Positions 10,127 through 19,106 of a stretch of DNA of 64,000 nt are shown here, piece by piece. Position numbers and translations under genes: made by a program. Under the pieces are notes generated by a model that ran no database searches, was not told the origin of the DNA, and saw nothing but the letters and a program-made list of their open reading frames with translations. The stretch covers positions 248,001 through 312,000 of the forward strand of contig JAHDVF020000025.1 in the NCBI GenBank assembly GCA_022606425.2, in the 5' to 3' direction. Position 1 is the first letter of the stretch. Each line of letters opens with the position of its first letter. The DNA is from Lepidostoma basale. Lineage: Eukaryota; Arthropoda; Insecta; Trichoptera; Lepidostomatidae.

Positions 10127-10452
10127 ATTTTTTCTTCTTCTTCCTAATTGTAGACCTATATGGTCTGTTCTCCAGAGTGTTGCTTCTCCTGTGAGGTAGA
10201 TTCCCAGCTGTCCTTCCATCTTTTAAGAGGTCTTCCACGAAGACGAGTCTCATGAGGTTGATTATGCAATGCAATATAGGGGAATCTGGTGGTGTACATT
10301 CTTTGAACATGACCGTACCAGTCCTCTTATAATATCCTCAACCTCACATATCTCTCTTATTCTGGTGTTCCTCACGCGATCTCTCCGTTTCTTGCCTGCT
10401 GTCGTCCTCGGTGTCTTCATTTCGGGAGTCCTCAAAAACTCATACTTGATAT
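10127..10452 (-). pseudogene. RTE-delta fragment (RT C-terminus)
   Basis: The minus strand reads LRTPEMKTPRTTAGKKRRD, then RVRNTRIREICEVEDIIRG, a VRSCSKNVH segment (a decayed region before the substrate motif), GRPL-like remnants and a (GAA)n-type tail at 10127-10142. The copy is short, broken and 5'-truncated. Confidence 0.75.
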
Positions 10453-10489
10453 AATGAAATGATTTTACTGAAATCTCTTGATGGAAGTT

Positions 10490-10645
10490 CATTTTAAATA
10501 ATAATTAAATAATACGATGTTTTTTAACTACTTCCACTTTTGTCTTTATTTCGACAGCGACTGGTTTTGCCAGGCTCACTGTCAAAATAAAGAGAAAAGT
10601 GAAAGGGGTTAAAAAACATCGTTTTATTTCATTATTATCATATTC
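10490..10645. repeat. Family H palindromic element
   Basis: The arms (ACGATGTTTTTTAAC... and GTTAAAAAACATCGTTTTAT) are inverted around about 10575. The minus motif 10546-10582 has a CCAGGC-derived stem followed by AAAACCAGTCGCTGTCGA, a mutated form of the family motif GAAACCGGTC. Confidence 0.75.
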
Positions 10646-10649
10646 GAGA

Positions 10650-11205
10650 TTTTGGTACTTTGCACCTTTGTAATGATCAGCCCTTAATAAGTTAATTGAA
10701 AACATGCTCTTTTCATTAATGTTAAATATTCATTTAGGAGTTTTACAACATTGTTCGGGAAACAAAATAGTTTACAAATTAAATCTGCGTTTTATGTCAC
10801 AAAAACGTCTTCCTTCTCGGGCATAGAAACTAGGATGACCGCATCTCTTTCCTACTGCACGTAAGTTAGCCAATTTAAACCCCACCCTTCGGAGTGCATG
10901 ACCCTCCCATAAAGATAAGGGCACGCAACACATTACGTCCGCCGTGCAGTATTACCATACGAGACCCGGGAGGGATTTTCCTGATGGGGAAAAAATCGAG
11001 CGACGTGTCTCCTAACGATATTACTGTGAGCCCGGGTATTACGTGTCAACTTTGCTATTAGCTTGCCACGTAAAATAATATAACATCTATTCGTTCACTT
11101 ATTTTAAATCTGCCTAGATTCATTACTATTTATAAACGAGCATTTTTTTTGTTTTACCACCTTTGGTTTCAAACAAATTAATACGAAATAGGATTTACGT
11201 ACTAC
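10650..11205. other. Unassigned sequence, GC-richer at 10800-11060
   Basis: No coding pattern or shared repeat recognised. Confidence 0.5.
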
Positions 11206-11207
11206 CT

Positions 11208-11702
11208 TATTCTTTTCTTCTTCCTCAGCCTATTCCCGTCCACTCCTGGATAAAGGCCTCCTCTATTCGCTCTTCCATGTCACTCTGTCCTGTGCAGAAT
11301 GCATCCAGGTTATTCCAACGTGTCTGTTCAGATCATCCTTCTACCGTAGTTGCGGTCGCCCTGCACTTCTCTTTGCCGTCCACGGTCTCCAAGTGAGAAG
11401 TCTTCTTGTACACTTTTCATCTGAGCTTCTGGCTACATGACCTGCCCAATGCCATTTTAGAGTCGCCACCCAGTGGATGATGTCAGTGACCTTTGTTTTT
11501 TCTCTCACCGTATCGTTTCTGACTCTGTCTTTTAGGCCTATTGCTAACAAGGCTCTTTCCATGCCTCTTTGGGTCACTCGTAGTTTCTCGGCACTTTGTT
11601 TGGACAATGTAACAGTTTCAAGATCATAAGTACTAACTGGCAGAACGCAGGCTTCATAGACTTTTCGTTTCAGGTTGATCGGTATTTTCCGGTTTTTAGG
11701 TA
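11208..11702 (-). pseudogene. RTE-gamma retrotransposon fragment
   Basis: The minus strand has an 88-codon open piece (11341-11607): SKQSAEKLRVTQRGMERALL, GLKDRVRNDTVREKTKVTDI, WHWAGHVARSSDEKCTRRLL and TWRPW. A decayed end and an AAGAAGAAAA tail follow. RMERAL and KWHWAGHVAR are typical of the segment after the palm in RTE-type RTs. Related copies are at 25891-26355 and 23845-23985. Confidence 0.8.
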
Positions 11703-11989
11703 CTACCTATGATGATTCAATATTTTATTAGTTGACAAACTTGATAGAAAATAATCAATACATTATGATACATATTCCAATAATATTTCAAAATTAAAGT
11801 AGTTAAAACAATGGATGCTTCGCTTTAAATAATGGATTATCTATAATATATTCTTATAAAGTGAGAGTTACATTTAGTAATATTTTACAAATATCGCAAT
11901 ATAGTGCCGAATCCCCGATGAAAAGGGTATACTCGTACTAGTGTTGTGAAAGCAGATAAACTTATTTATTTAATTATTAACTGTTTAAT

Positions 11990-12150
11990 TTATAACGCTG
12001 TTATAATATGACACTTTTTGAGAATGTCGCGACAGCTGTTTCGCTAACCAATATTGACATCATTAACAAACAATACATTTGCTTGTAATACCTGAAAATG
12101 CCAACATCGGTCGGCGAAATAGCTATCGCGTCATTCTCAAAAAGTATATA
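11990..12150. repeat. Family K palindromic element with hammerhead-like motifs
   Basis: Arms of about 48 bp (12011-12060 and 12099-12148) share ACTTTTTGAGAATG at the outside. Each arm carries a hairpin followed by GAAA and a self-complementary segment. A half copy lies at 18361-18490. Confidence 0.75.
12092..12134 (+). ncRNA. Hammerhead-like motif, family K
   Basis: CTGAAAA (12092-12098; one change from CTGANGA, at G8), extra T, stem II GCCAAC/GTCGGC with one mismatch (12100-12115), GAAA (12116-12119), TAGCTA then T (stem III ATAGCTAT is perfectly self-complementary), and C at 12127 completing an AUC triplet. The G8 change should abolish or weaken cleavage in this copy. Confidence 0.5.
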
Positions 12151-12154
12151 ATTT

Positions 12155-12600
12155 TTTGTTGTTGATATTTTTCAATGTTGTAAATTTAACAATTAGTAAG
12201 GTTGAAGTATTATATTATAGTGTATCGGCCAAAACAATGAACTATTAAATTGAATTATTATCGAAATATAAATAAACATGGTTTATGTATATCAAAGAGA
12301 ATCCTACACGTTGGTTTAACCACAAAGCGTCAGAAATTGAATTCGTCTCGACGAGTCACCGCCGTCGTTGTGTAGCGTCGTTCAGCGTCGTTCAGCGTCG
12401 GCTCGGCGTCGCGCAGATTGCGGTATTTCTGAGTAAGAAGCACTCTCATACCTCTACAATGGAACGCTGGGGCGCTTATACCATAAATATTCGATCAATA
12501 ATTGAAATTCTGCAAAAATACTAATCAAATTTATGTTTTTATATTTAAATTACTGTCATTGAACGAACCGAATAATAACGTAAATATGTATTAATACGAA
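12155..12600. other. Unassigned sequence with GC-rich short tandem repeat
   Basis: At about 12374-12406 an 11-bp unit (AGCGTCGTTC) is repeated within a CGTCG-rich patch (12345-12425) that stands out from the AT-rich surroundings. I recognise no gene. Confidence 0.5.
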
Positions 12601-12715
12601 TTAAAAAATCATTTGATTATATTGTTATGGGAATGATATGTTTTGCCTTGCCATAAAGTATTTACTTCTAAAAACAGATGGTTTTATTCGTATTAATTAT
12701 TTAGCATGGAGTTTT
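12600..12715. repeat. Family E palindromic element, decayed
   Basis: The minus arm has AATGATATGTTTTGCCTTG. The plus arm has CTTCTAAAAACAGATGG and TATTCGTATTAATTATTTAG followed by CATGGAGTTTT. Confidence 0.55.
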
Positions 12716-12726
12716 CCGCTTTTCTT

Positions 12727-12924
12727 CTCGGAGATCGATGTCTTTTTCAGAAGACAAAAAGACTTTAGAGAGTATCGTGTCTTCCTCAAGTCGAACTATT
12801 TCTCATGCGTTTTATATAGTATATATTATATTTTACCTGTTTTCAATATACGAGTATGCCTTTAACTTTAATTTTGTTTGAAATATATTTTGGCAAAATA
12901 AACTGATTTGATTTAATTTGATCA
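12727..12924 (+). mobile_element. J1 retrotransposon 3' end
   Basis: Begins at codons for SEIDVF (TCGGAGATCGATGTCTTT) and ends in the J1 3'UTR (CTCATGCG, TTTTACCTGTTTTCAATA) and tail AACTGATTTGATTTAATTTG. It lies tail to tail with the minus-strand J1 copy 27 bp away. Confidence 0.8.
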
Positions 12925-12951
12925 TGGCTCAATAAAAATAAAATAATAATA

Positions 12952-14059
12952 ATTCAAATCAAATCAGTTTATTAAATTAATAGACATTACAAACAGGAAA
13001 ATGTTTAAAGCATCTATTAAGTACAGGTAAAATATCATAAAAATATTACAACAAAGTACCAGGAACGCATTAGAGATGGTTCGACATTAGGAAGACAAGA
13101 TACTTTCTAAAGTCAATAGTATTTGCCCCCTGAACGTACTTTCAGTAACAGGAAAGACGTCGATCTCCGAGGAGACCGCGTTCAGCAGACTAATTGCTCT
13201 TCCCACCGGTGTCACCAGAGGCAAATTGGTCCTGGCGGCCAGTAGGTAGAACAATCTGTGCTGTCGCTGTCGGAGATATCTATCGGGGACAAAAAGACCA
13301 ACATCCTCCAGTACGGCCGAGTTCTCGAAGTATCCCCTAATTAATCTGAAGAAATGGGTTATTAGATGTCCATCTCTTCGAAGCTGTAAAGAATTGGTTC
13401 CGAGCATTCCCAGAAGAAATGCCGTGGGATAGAGCCACGGATAACTACCATACTCCCTCATGTAGAGATACCTCAGAAATTTTTTCTGAACCCTCTCCAG
13501 CATAACGGAATATCTCGCCTCGTGAGGACTCCATATCACAGAACCACTTTCGAGCCTGCTCCGAACCAATGCGTTGTATAGGACTCTGAGCACATTGGGA
13601 TCCCTGAAAACCCTTCCGGTCCGGACGATGAACCCCAACATCCTCAGTGCAATGCCACAAATCCTCTCGATATGTGCACGAAAAGTCAGCCTACTCTCAT
13701 AGATGATTCCGAGATCCTTCATCGTAGATACATGTGCCAGTTGCTGGTTGTTCATTGCGTATCTATGATATACAGTTCTCAATGCTCTAGTAAATGATAG
13801 CATAACGCATTTGGAGACATTGAATTGCATTTGATTACTGTGACTCCAGTTAACAATATTATTGATGTCCGACTGGAGGCGAAGACAGTCTTCAGGATTT
13901 TTAATTTCCAGGAATAATTTCAGATCATCGGCAAATAAAAAAAATCGCGAGAAGTTTATCACCTTCGCAATATCATTTATGAAGATGGTGAAGAGGAGTG
14001 GCCCTAAGTTTGAACCTTGTGGCACCCCTGAATATACAAGAAAATGTTCCGATTGAAAA
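12952..14059 (-). mobile_element. J1 jockey/CR1-like retrotransposon, 5'-truncated
   Basis: The 3' tail (CAAATCAAATCAG on the plus strand) is at 12955, and the homology to the 55716-57270 copy stops abruptly at 14059, next to an RTE-alpha fragment. DNA identity to the other copy is visibly very high across the whole alignment, indicating recent activity. Confidence 0.85.
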
Positions 14060-14103
14060 ATCATCACGCTGTCTCGCAGAAGGCGTAGGCAGAAATAATA
14101 CAT
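13087..14103 (-). CDS. J1 RT C-terminal half (338 codons, intact frame)
   Basis: Remains of the RT of a jockey/CR1-like non-LTR element, which copies element RNA at a nicked target. Visible from residue 26: SGVPQGSNLGPLL (RT block 4), FADD at about residue 57 with the catalytic aspartates (block 5), then thumb and the long C-terminal extension including RSRLESGSVIW, RYLYMREYGSYPWLYP and SEIDVF near the end. The endonuclease and the first RT blocks are missing through 5' truncation. The first 15 or so codons (upstream of 14059) are not J1 but neighbouring sequence, so the start is fortuitous. It is unlikely to be expressed as a functional protein. Confidence 0.85.
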   Translation of the reverse strand: MYYFCLRLLRDSVMIFQSEHFLVYSGVPQGSNLGPLLFTIFINDIAKVINFSRFFLFADDLKLFLEIKNPEDCLRLQSDINNIVNWSHSNQMQFNVSKCVMLSFTRALRTVYHRYAMNNQQLAHVSTMKDLGIIYESRLTFRAHIERICGIALRMLGFIVRTGRVFRDPNVLRVLYNALVRSRLESGSVIWSPHEARYSVMLERVQKKFLRYLYMREYGSYPWLYPTAFLLGMLGTNSLQLRRDGHLITHFFRLIRGYFENSAVLEDVGLFVPDRYLRQRQHRLFYLLAARTNLPLVTPVGRAISLLNAVSSEIDVFPVTESTFRGQILLTLESILSS

Positions 14104-14178
14104 ATTTCTCTCGCTTCATCAATATTCATACATCGAAAACGCAAGTCGATTTCTCCGACTCCTCGCATGGACGACATT
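14060..14178 (-). mobile_element. RTE-alpha 3' fragment
   Basis: The minus strand carries the RTE-alpha end (CTGCGAGACAGCGTGATGA), the SER-type region and codons for SRRNRLAFSMYE-like sequence. The (GTTA)n tail is absent because J1 abuts here. Confidence 0.7.
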
Positions 14179-14179
14179 T

Positions 14180-14510
14180 ATATTAAAACATATTTTTTTG
14201 TATAAAAAAATAACAAATTGTAACACTTATACGCCTCAGTTAACTTGCTCTTTAATATCACCAAAAAGTCTTTTAGAATTCATTATTAAAAATTTGTAAA
14301 TGTAGTTATTCTGTTTTTAATTAAATGGTTGTCATTAAAGCCGAGGAAATTTGTGCGTAAAAAAGATTAAAAAAATTAGTAAACCCGCTAAATATTTCTC
14401 TCTAGTGGTAAACGTAGAAAAATATTTAGATATGTGTAAAATACTCTTTTAGATGTTTGTATGTTACTTCATAAATATATTCTTTCTTTTCATTCATTCA
14501 TTTCATTGTT
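14180..14510. other. Unassigned AT-rich sequence
   Basis: Nothing recognised. Confidence 0.5.
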
Positions 14511-14514
14511 GTAA

Positions 14515-15175
14515 TTTACTAGTTTGAATCTAGTTTAACTTCAATTTCGATCGACGAGTGGGTCTCGGGATGAATTTGGATAGGACGAAAGTCATGTATA
14601 ATGAACATATTATCCCGGGATCAGTAACCATCGATGGGTCGGCTCTCGAAGTGGTACAAGAATACACATATCTTGGCCAAATCATATAAATTACGTCATG
14701 TTCTCACTTCCAAAATACCACAATGCCTCAAGACTAAAGTCTTCAACCAGTCAACCAATCATGACGTACGGAGCCGAGACGTGGACATTGACAAAAGGTC
14801 TAGTCTACAGATTCAAGGTTGCCCAGCGCGCCATGGAAAGAGCCATGCTTGGAGTAACCTCGAGGGACAGATTTAGAAACTAATTTATTCGACAACAAAC
14901 CAAGGTGACTGAGGTGGCTCTACGGATAGGCGGGTTGAAGTGGCGGTGGGCTGGCCATTTTTGTCGGAGAACCGACAGCCGATGGGGAATACGGATTCTG
15001 GAGTGGAGACCGTGTACAGAATTCCATAGAGTTGGACGTCCCTTCGCCCGCTGGACCGACGATCTGAAGAGGATTGCTGGACATGGATGGATGGGGGCGG
15101 CAATGGATAGGGGGCGGTGGCGGGCTTTGGGAGAGGCCTACATTCAGCAGTGGATGATAGACGACTGATGATGAT
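14515..15175 (+). pseudogene. RTE-beta retrotransposon, longest copy
   Basis: Best copy of this lineage. Segments in order through frameshifts: LNLDRTKVMYNEHI, a VVQEYTYLGQ strand, IMTYGAETWTLTKG (the Y-G-x-E-x-W motif of RTE-type RTs), FKVAQRAMERAML, then open frame 14905-15168 with LKWRWAGHFCRR, EWRPCT, GRPFARWTDDLKRIAG and WRALGEAYIQQW. It ends in TGATGATGA. The palm domain is absent. Related copies are at 978-1270, 1829-1905 and 54142-54515. Confidence 0.85.
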
Positions 15176-15177
15176 TT

Positions 15178-15272
15178 ATGCTTGTGGTAGCATGTAATTG
15201 GCCTTATTTTATTGTTTCTTTGTGTTTTATTTATGTACTGTAATCACTGTTTGTTATCCCAAATAAACAAAT
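15178..15272 (+). mobile_element. J2 retrotransposon 3'UTR fragment
   Basis: GTGGTAGCATGTAATTGGCC through to the AAATAAACAAATAAAT tail matches the 3' end of the CR1-like J2 copy at 35045-35771. Confidence 0.7.
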
Positions 15273-15274
15273 AA

Positions 15275-15740
15275 ATATAGGAGTTATTATTCAAGTGAAT
15301 ATAATACATGTATGCATTTGATTACAACATGTATGTCAATCGTTTATATTGTTTCTTGAATAAATTTGTAAAACGCTATATAAATCAAAACTTTAAAGAA
15401 AATACGTTTTCATTCATATTGATCGTTCTATTTTGTATTATCATAATTATTTGATGTAGTCATTAATTATATTATAATTCATATTGACTGCATTTGAACA
15501 TTGACTTTAGTTTCGAATTAAAATAATAATAATAAATTGATGTAAGCGTTTGCTTTCTAGAAGTTTCACGATGTAGACGATAGTTTTTTTTATCTTGGTA
15601 GAGCAATATCAAATATCTATGATATTCATTTGATGACTACTGATATTTAATAAAACCTTACCGAGAAGAAACGTGTTACAATCATTAAATATAATATAAT
15701 CAGTATAAAACAGATATTTTAAACTATATTATTGACAAGC
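15275..15740. other. Unassigned AT-rich sequence
   Basis: A scrap at 15555-15575 resembles family E (TTTCTAGAAGTTTCAC). No gene. Confidence 0.4.
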
Positions 15741-15744
15741 TTTT

Positions 15745-15985
15745 CTTCTTTGATGTTGCCACAGCTCAGATGGAGTTTTGGACTCTTTCAACTTTTACCT
15801 TTAACCCCTCCTGTCGCATCAAGCTTCCGATTTATAACTTGTAGAAGCTGTGCCACATCTTTCTTCACGTCGTCTTTTCACCTTGGCTGAGATCTTCGAA
15901 TCCTTCTTATAACCCCCGGATATCCAGTCATTCTCTTGGAAACTTATTATTTGTATGTGTTCAGCCCATCTGTTCAATTGGCAGT
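15745..15985 (-). mobile_element. Possible RTE-type RT tail
   Basis: The minus strand reads RWAEHIQI then NDWISGG and a KRRREERC segment, resembling the RWxGHVxR region and the downstream arginine-rich part of RTE-type RTs. It is badly decayed, and the lineage is not one of the other five. Confidence 0.4.
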
Positions 15986-16027
15986 GTTTTCAGCTAAAGT
16001 GTGTTAGTTGAGCCAAAGCGCAGCCCC

Positions 16028-16135
16028 CGGACAAATTTCCGAGATCGGGCTTTTGCGGTGGCAGGTCCGTCCGCCTGGAATATGCTCCCTGCACACCTCA
16101 GATGTATTGACAATCCGACTGAGTATTTATCTTGA
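16028..16135 (+). pseudogene. CR1-like RT C-terminus fragment
   Basis: 36 in-frame codons ending in a stop read TNFRDRAFAVAGPSAWNMLP and AHLRCIDNPTEYLS. The FxxRAFxVAGPxxWNxLPxxLR pattern is the conserved C-terminal end of many CR1/L2-type ORF2 proteins. It is a 5'-truncated scrap running into family D. Confidence 0.75.
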
Positions 16136-16342
16136 AAATCCGTATTTACAAAATATCACATAAAATATAAACAACTATTATTTGTTTCTTCTATTTTCGC
16201 CATATTTTGTGTTGTAGATGTTTTATTTGTCTTTTTCTTTTTTGTATACTTTGTATATACAACACTAACTTTAAGAAAAAAATTTAATTACATATCAGAC
16301 ATTTTTTCGGACAACCGGTCCTTCTCTAGTGAGTTTCGTCAC

Positions 16343-16440
16343 ATTCGATAATGCCTTAGAAGGGCTAAACATGTCATACATAAATATTATAATAAAACTC
16401 CTTGAAAACTGTCGTTTTTTCATACATATTAATAAAACTG
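16343..16440 (+). repeat. Family E element inside family D
   Basis: CGATAATGCCTTAGAAGGGC, then TAAACATGTCAT, AATAAAACTCCTTGAAAACTG and TTTTTTCATACATATTAATA. Its position inside the D palindrome suggests it inserted into D. Confidence 0.65.
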
Positions 16441-16493
16441 GTCATATTGATAAAAAAATTATAATATTTTAAATATTTATCTTTATAATATAT

Positions 16494-16534
16494 ATCACTG
16501 GAGAAGGGCCGGTTGTCCGAAACATGTTTGATAT
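16494..16534 (+). ncRNA. Hammerhead ribozyme motif, family D
   Basis: Stem I TATCA/TGATA is perfect (16494-16498 with 16530-16534). The core CTGGAGA (16499-16505) differs from CTGANGA at one position. An extra A is followed by stem II GGGC/GTCC (16507-16519), GAAA (16520-16523), self-complementary stem III ACATGT, and a U-U cleavage dinucleotide. The partner motif at 52150 retains CTGAAGA, so the ancestral core was probably consensus. Confidence 0.6.
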
Positions 16535-16770
16535 GTAATTTAAAAAAAATTAAAGTTAGTGTTGTATATACAAAGTAAAAAAGAAAAAGACAAATAAAAA
16601 TAACTATTATCTGATTGCTGGTTTCAGATGCAGCTCTCATGACTAAAAACATTAGTCAACATTATTATCTCAATCTGAGAAGACTTTTGTATGTTTATTA
16701 ACAAGTCACTCGTGAAAAATAGTACACGAATTAATTATCATTTATTGTGATAAATACCAATACTTGTAGA

Positions 16771-17235
16771 CGAATACTAGATTTTACCCATTGCTGGTTA
16801 AATGCGCAATGGGCAAAATCCAGCATTCGTCTAGAAGTATTTGTATACATTCAAAAATGTTGTAAAAACAAAAACTGGTCCAAGTTATAGCATATAAATT
16901 GGAGTGACATCTCCAGGCGTTATCTGGCAATACGTTAATGGCGGTAGCCTTTCACATTGCGTTAATAAAAAAATCTTCTGCTTAATGCTTAAAATCCAAT
17001 CTTCATAGATGGGGCTAGTGTGTAGATTGAAACTAACATGTGAAGTTTGGTGTTACATATTAACATATATACAACTTCCAAAAATTGTCAGACATGGTGG
17101 TCGTAAGAAAATGTGGAATGGGAAATGTTGTATTACATTAAGCATGCACTTAACCCAACCAATAACAGGTCATAAATCCTGTAAACACCTCGATCACCAT
17201 ATTCTGTTTCCAATTTACATCTTAATGTTATGATA
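16771..17235 (+). repeat. Repeat M, copy 1, with 36-bp inverted start
   Basis: The M body (GGAGTGACATCTCCAGGCG, CTTTCACATTGCGTTAATAA, ACAACTTCCAAAAATTGTCA, TTAACCCAACCAATAACAGG) is preceded by an inverted repeat. AATACTTGTAGACGAATACT at 16771 onward mirrors sequence ending in TTCGTCTAGAAGTATTT near 16842. No protein-coding capacity. Six copies in the window. Confidence 0.75.
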
Positions 17236-17255
17236 ATGTAATGATCTTTTTTTTT

Positions 17256-17495
17256 TTTTTTTTTTACGTATACAACAGGTTGCTTGAACCCAATTACAGT
17301 ATACATTTTTTTTTTAAGCTGATATATTGATTCTCGTGACATGTGACAGGTAGCCAATCTATCGCCATTTTATTGTCACGTGAATACTACGCCAGACCAA
17401 AGACAATGTGACAATCACACTGCCATCGCCGGGAATCGAACCCAGAACCTTCGGAATGGGAATCAGAGCTCTTACCACTCTGCCACGAAGGTCGT
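17256..17495 (-). mobile_element. tRNA-derived SINE, full length, type-2 3' end
   Basis: The minus strand reads the head CGACCTTCGTGGCAGAGTGG (A-box region), B box GGGTTCGATTCCCGG, then the SINE body, and GTATACTGTAATTGGGTTCA, AGCAACCTGTTGTATACG and an A run (T run on plus, 17250-17266). This is a good example of the alternative 3' end. Confidence 0.8.
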
Positions 17496-17499
17496 CAAA

Positions 17500-18010
17500 T
17501 CTTAACATCTTTCATACGCATACAGGGCTCTCCCATAAAGTTTCCAGGCGAATGCGTACTTGATGCGTAGTATTCTGGGACTCCTGCAAGTATGGTAGAT
17601 GCGATCGTAATATTGCTCACACACAATATTTATCATTCGAACATTTATGACCCCCGATGATATGTTTAGTATATTTATGAAGGGGAATAATTCTTACTTC
17701 GCTCTTCCTATTCTAGAGCCGCGATATTCCGAACCATATTCCGAATTCGGGAAGAATAAATTTAAATCTCGAATGTGTAAAACAAATCTCCATAATAATA
17801 AAACCACCAACAATATTCTGATTTTGCGTGTGCAAAAATGACATAAAAATTCACCGTGTTCCTTGTAGAAGTATGTTTTTACGTTAGATTGGTACTTCAT
17901 TTACTTACAAAATTTAGGTAACAGGCAAACTGAAATGTTTATCTAAAAAAAATATTGATACAATTTTACTCTAACTTACATCAATAAGTAAATACTTACA
18001 AACATATTTT
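17500..18010. other. Unassigned sequence
   Basis: No gene or family recognised. The open frame at 17647-17841 has no motif. Confidence 0.5.
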
Positions 18011-18014
18011 AAAT

Positions 18015-18300
18015 TGATTCATAATATTTGTTATAACAAAAGCATAAACGTTCCAAAAGAAATCTTCATAATATCTGTCAAAACTGATCATATTTGTAAA
18101 CAATTTTATAATATTTTAAATATGTATCTTTATAATATTGTCCGGTTGTCCGAAGCATGTCTGATATATAATTTTTTTTTAAATTTAGTGTTGTATTATA
18201 TATACAAAGTAAAAAAAAACATCAACAACACAAAGTATGGCGATCATAGCAGAGAAGAGACATATAAACATTTTCAATTCATATCAGACTATAAAAGAAA
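18015..18300 (+). repeat. Family D, single arm
   Basis: AATATTTTAAATATGTATCT, TTGTCCGGTTGTCCGAAGCATGTC and the outer arm (GTATTATATATACAAAGT, AACACAAAGTATGGCGATCA) match D. The core strand and half of stem II are lost. Confidence 0.65.
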
Positions 18301-18360
18301 CAAGACGGAACTACAAAACAAAACAAAAACCACTGTTATACACACTACATATTAGATAAT

Positions 18361-18490
18361 TAATTGTTTTGGCACTTTGATATTTCAACATCATTAACTG
18401 TTTAATTGAAACACTGTCATAATATCAGAATTGATTTAATTTCTATGAAATTGTCGGTACAGCTGTTTCGCCAACCAAAGATAGCATCGA
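18361..18490 (-). repeat. Family K, single arm with hammerhead-like motif
   Basis: The minus strand has stem TTGG/TTGGC-type sequence followed by GAAACAGCTGTACCGACAAT. Stem III ACAGCTGT is perfectly self-complementary, as in the 12011-12060 arm. Confidence 0.6.
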
Positions 18491-18494
18491 TAAG

Positions 18495-18760
18495 TCAGGT
18501 ACACAATATATTGTTATTTTCACACCACGTGTTTCGAAGATACACTATATACATAAAACATAATATATTTCCGTAGAAATCATTAACACCATTTAAATAA
18601 GATGTTGGCATTGCATCCTGAGAACCCCGTGGACTGCTAAATATATTAGGTCGTTTTTTAATAGTCGACTGAGTTTTACTATAAAAAACGACATTGATTC
18701 CGGGAATACCTAATACGAACGACTCTGTTCTTAATGAGCTCAAAATAACATAGAGACTAT
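18495..18760. other. Unassigned sequence
   Basis: Nothing recognised. Confidence 0.45.
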
Positions 18761-18764
18761 CTGT

Positions 18765-18962
18765 AATACGTAGTCGACGAGTATTGAGTTTCTTTGGTCA
18801 CATTACCAGGAAAGGAGCTGGGCAAACACGAAAAAAATATTGTCAGCTGAAGTCTTCCAGGAAGAGACAGATATTCTACGTTATGGTGTGATCAGATTAA
18901 GGAGATGACTGGAAGAAATTTCTATTTTCCGATGTGGGCTTCGTAGAACAAAGAGGATTAAA
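18765..18962 (+). mobile_element. RTE-type RT tail fragment
   Basis: Codons for RRVLSFFGHITRKGAG, then a GRDRYSTLWCDQIKEMTG-like stretch across frameshifts, fit the FGHxxR and W-x-DQI region of RTE-type RTs. It is not clearly any of the other lineages. Confidence 0.55.
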
Positions 18963-19106
18963 GAGTTTTTTTTTCGCTACGGACAGCTTCATGGATCACA
19001 ACCTTTGGCAATGAGGAAACGAAGAAAGAAGGAAAGAAAGTCAAAACATATCGTTCCCATATGATATTGTAAAATTTCTTGAAAACAAACCATATTATCA
19101 ATATAT

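Larger units (their letters stand above)
16172..16610. repeat. Family D palindromic element, with nested E
   Basis: The minus arm (to 16332) and plus arm (16494-16610) share TTTGTATATACAACACTAA and the GGACAACCGGTCCTTCTC hairpin region in inverted order. The centre contains a family E plus-strand copy (16343-16440). Confidence 0.75.

Noticed and set aside
18014..18355. 113-codon ORF as a gene
   Set aside because: Low-complexity N/K/Y/I-rich translation of a family D arm and AT-rich DNA.
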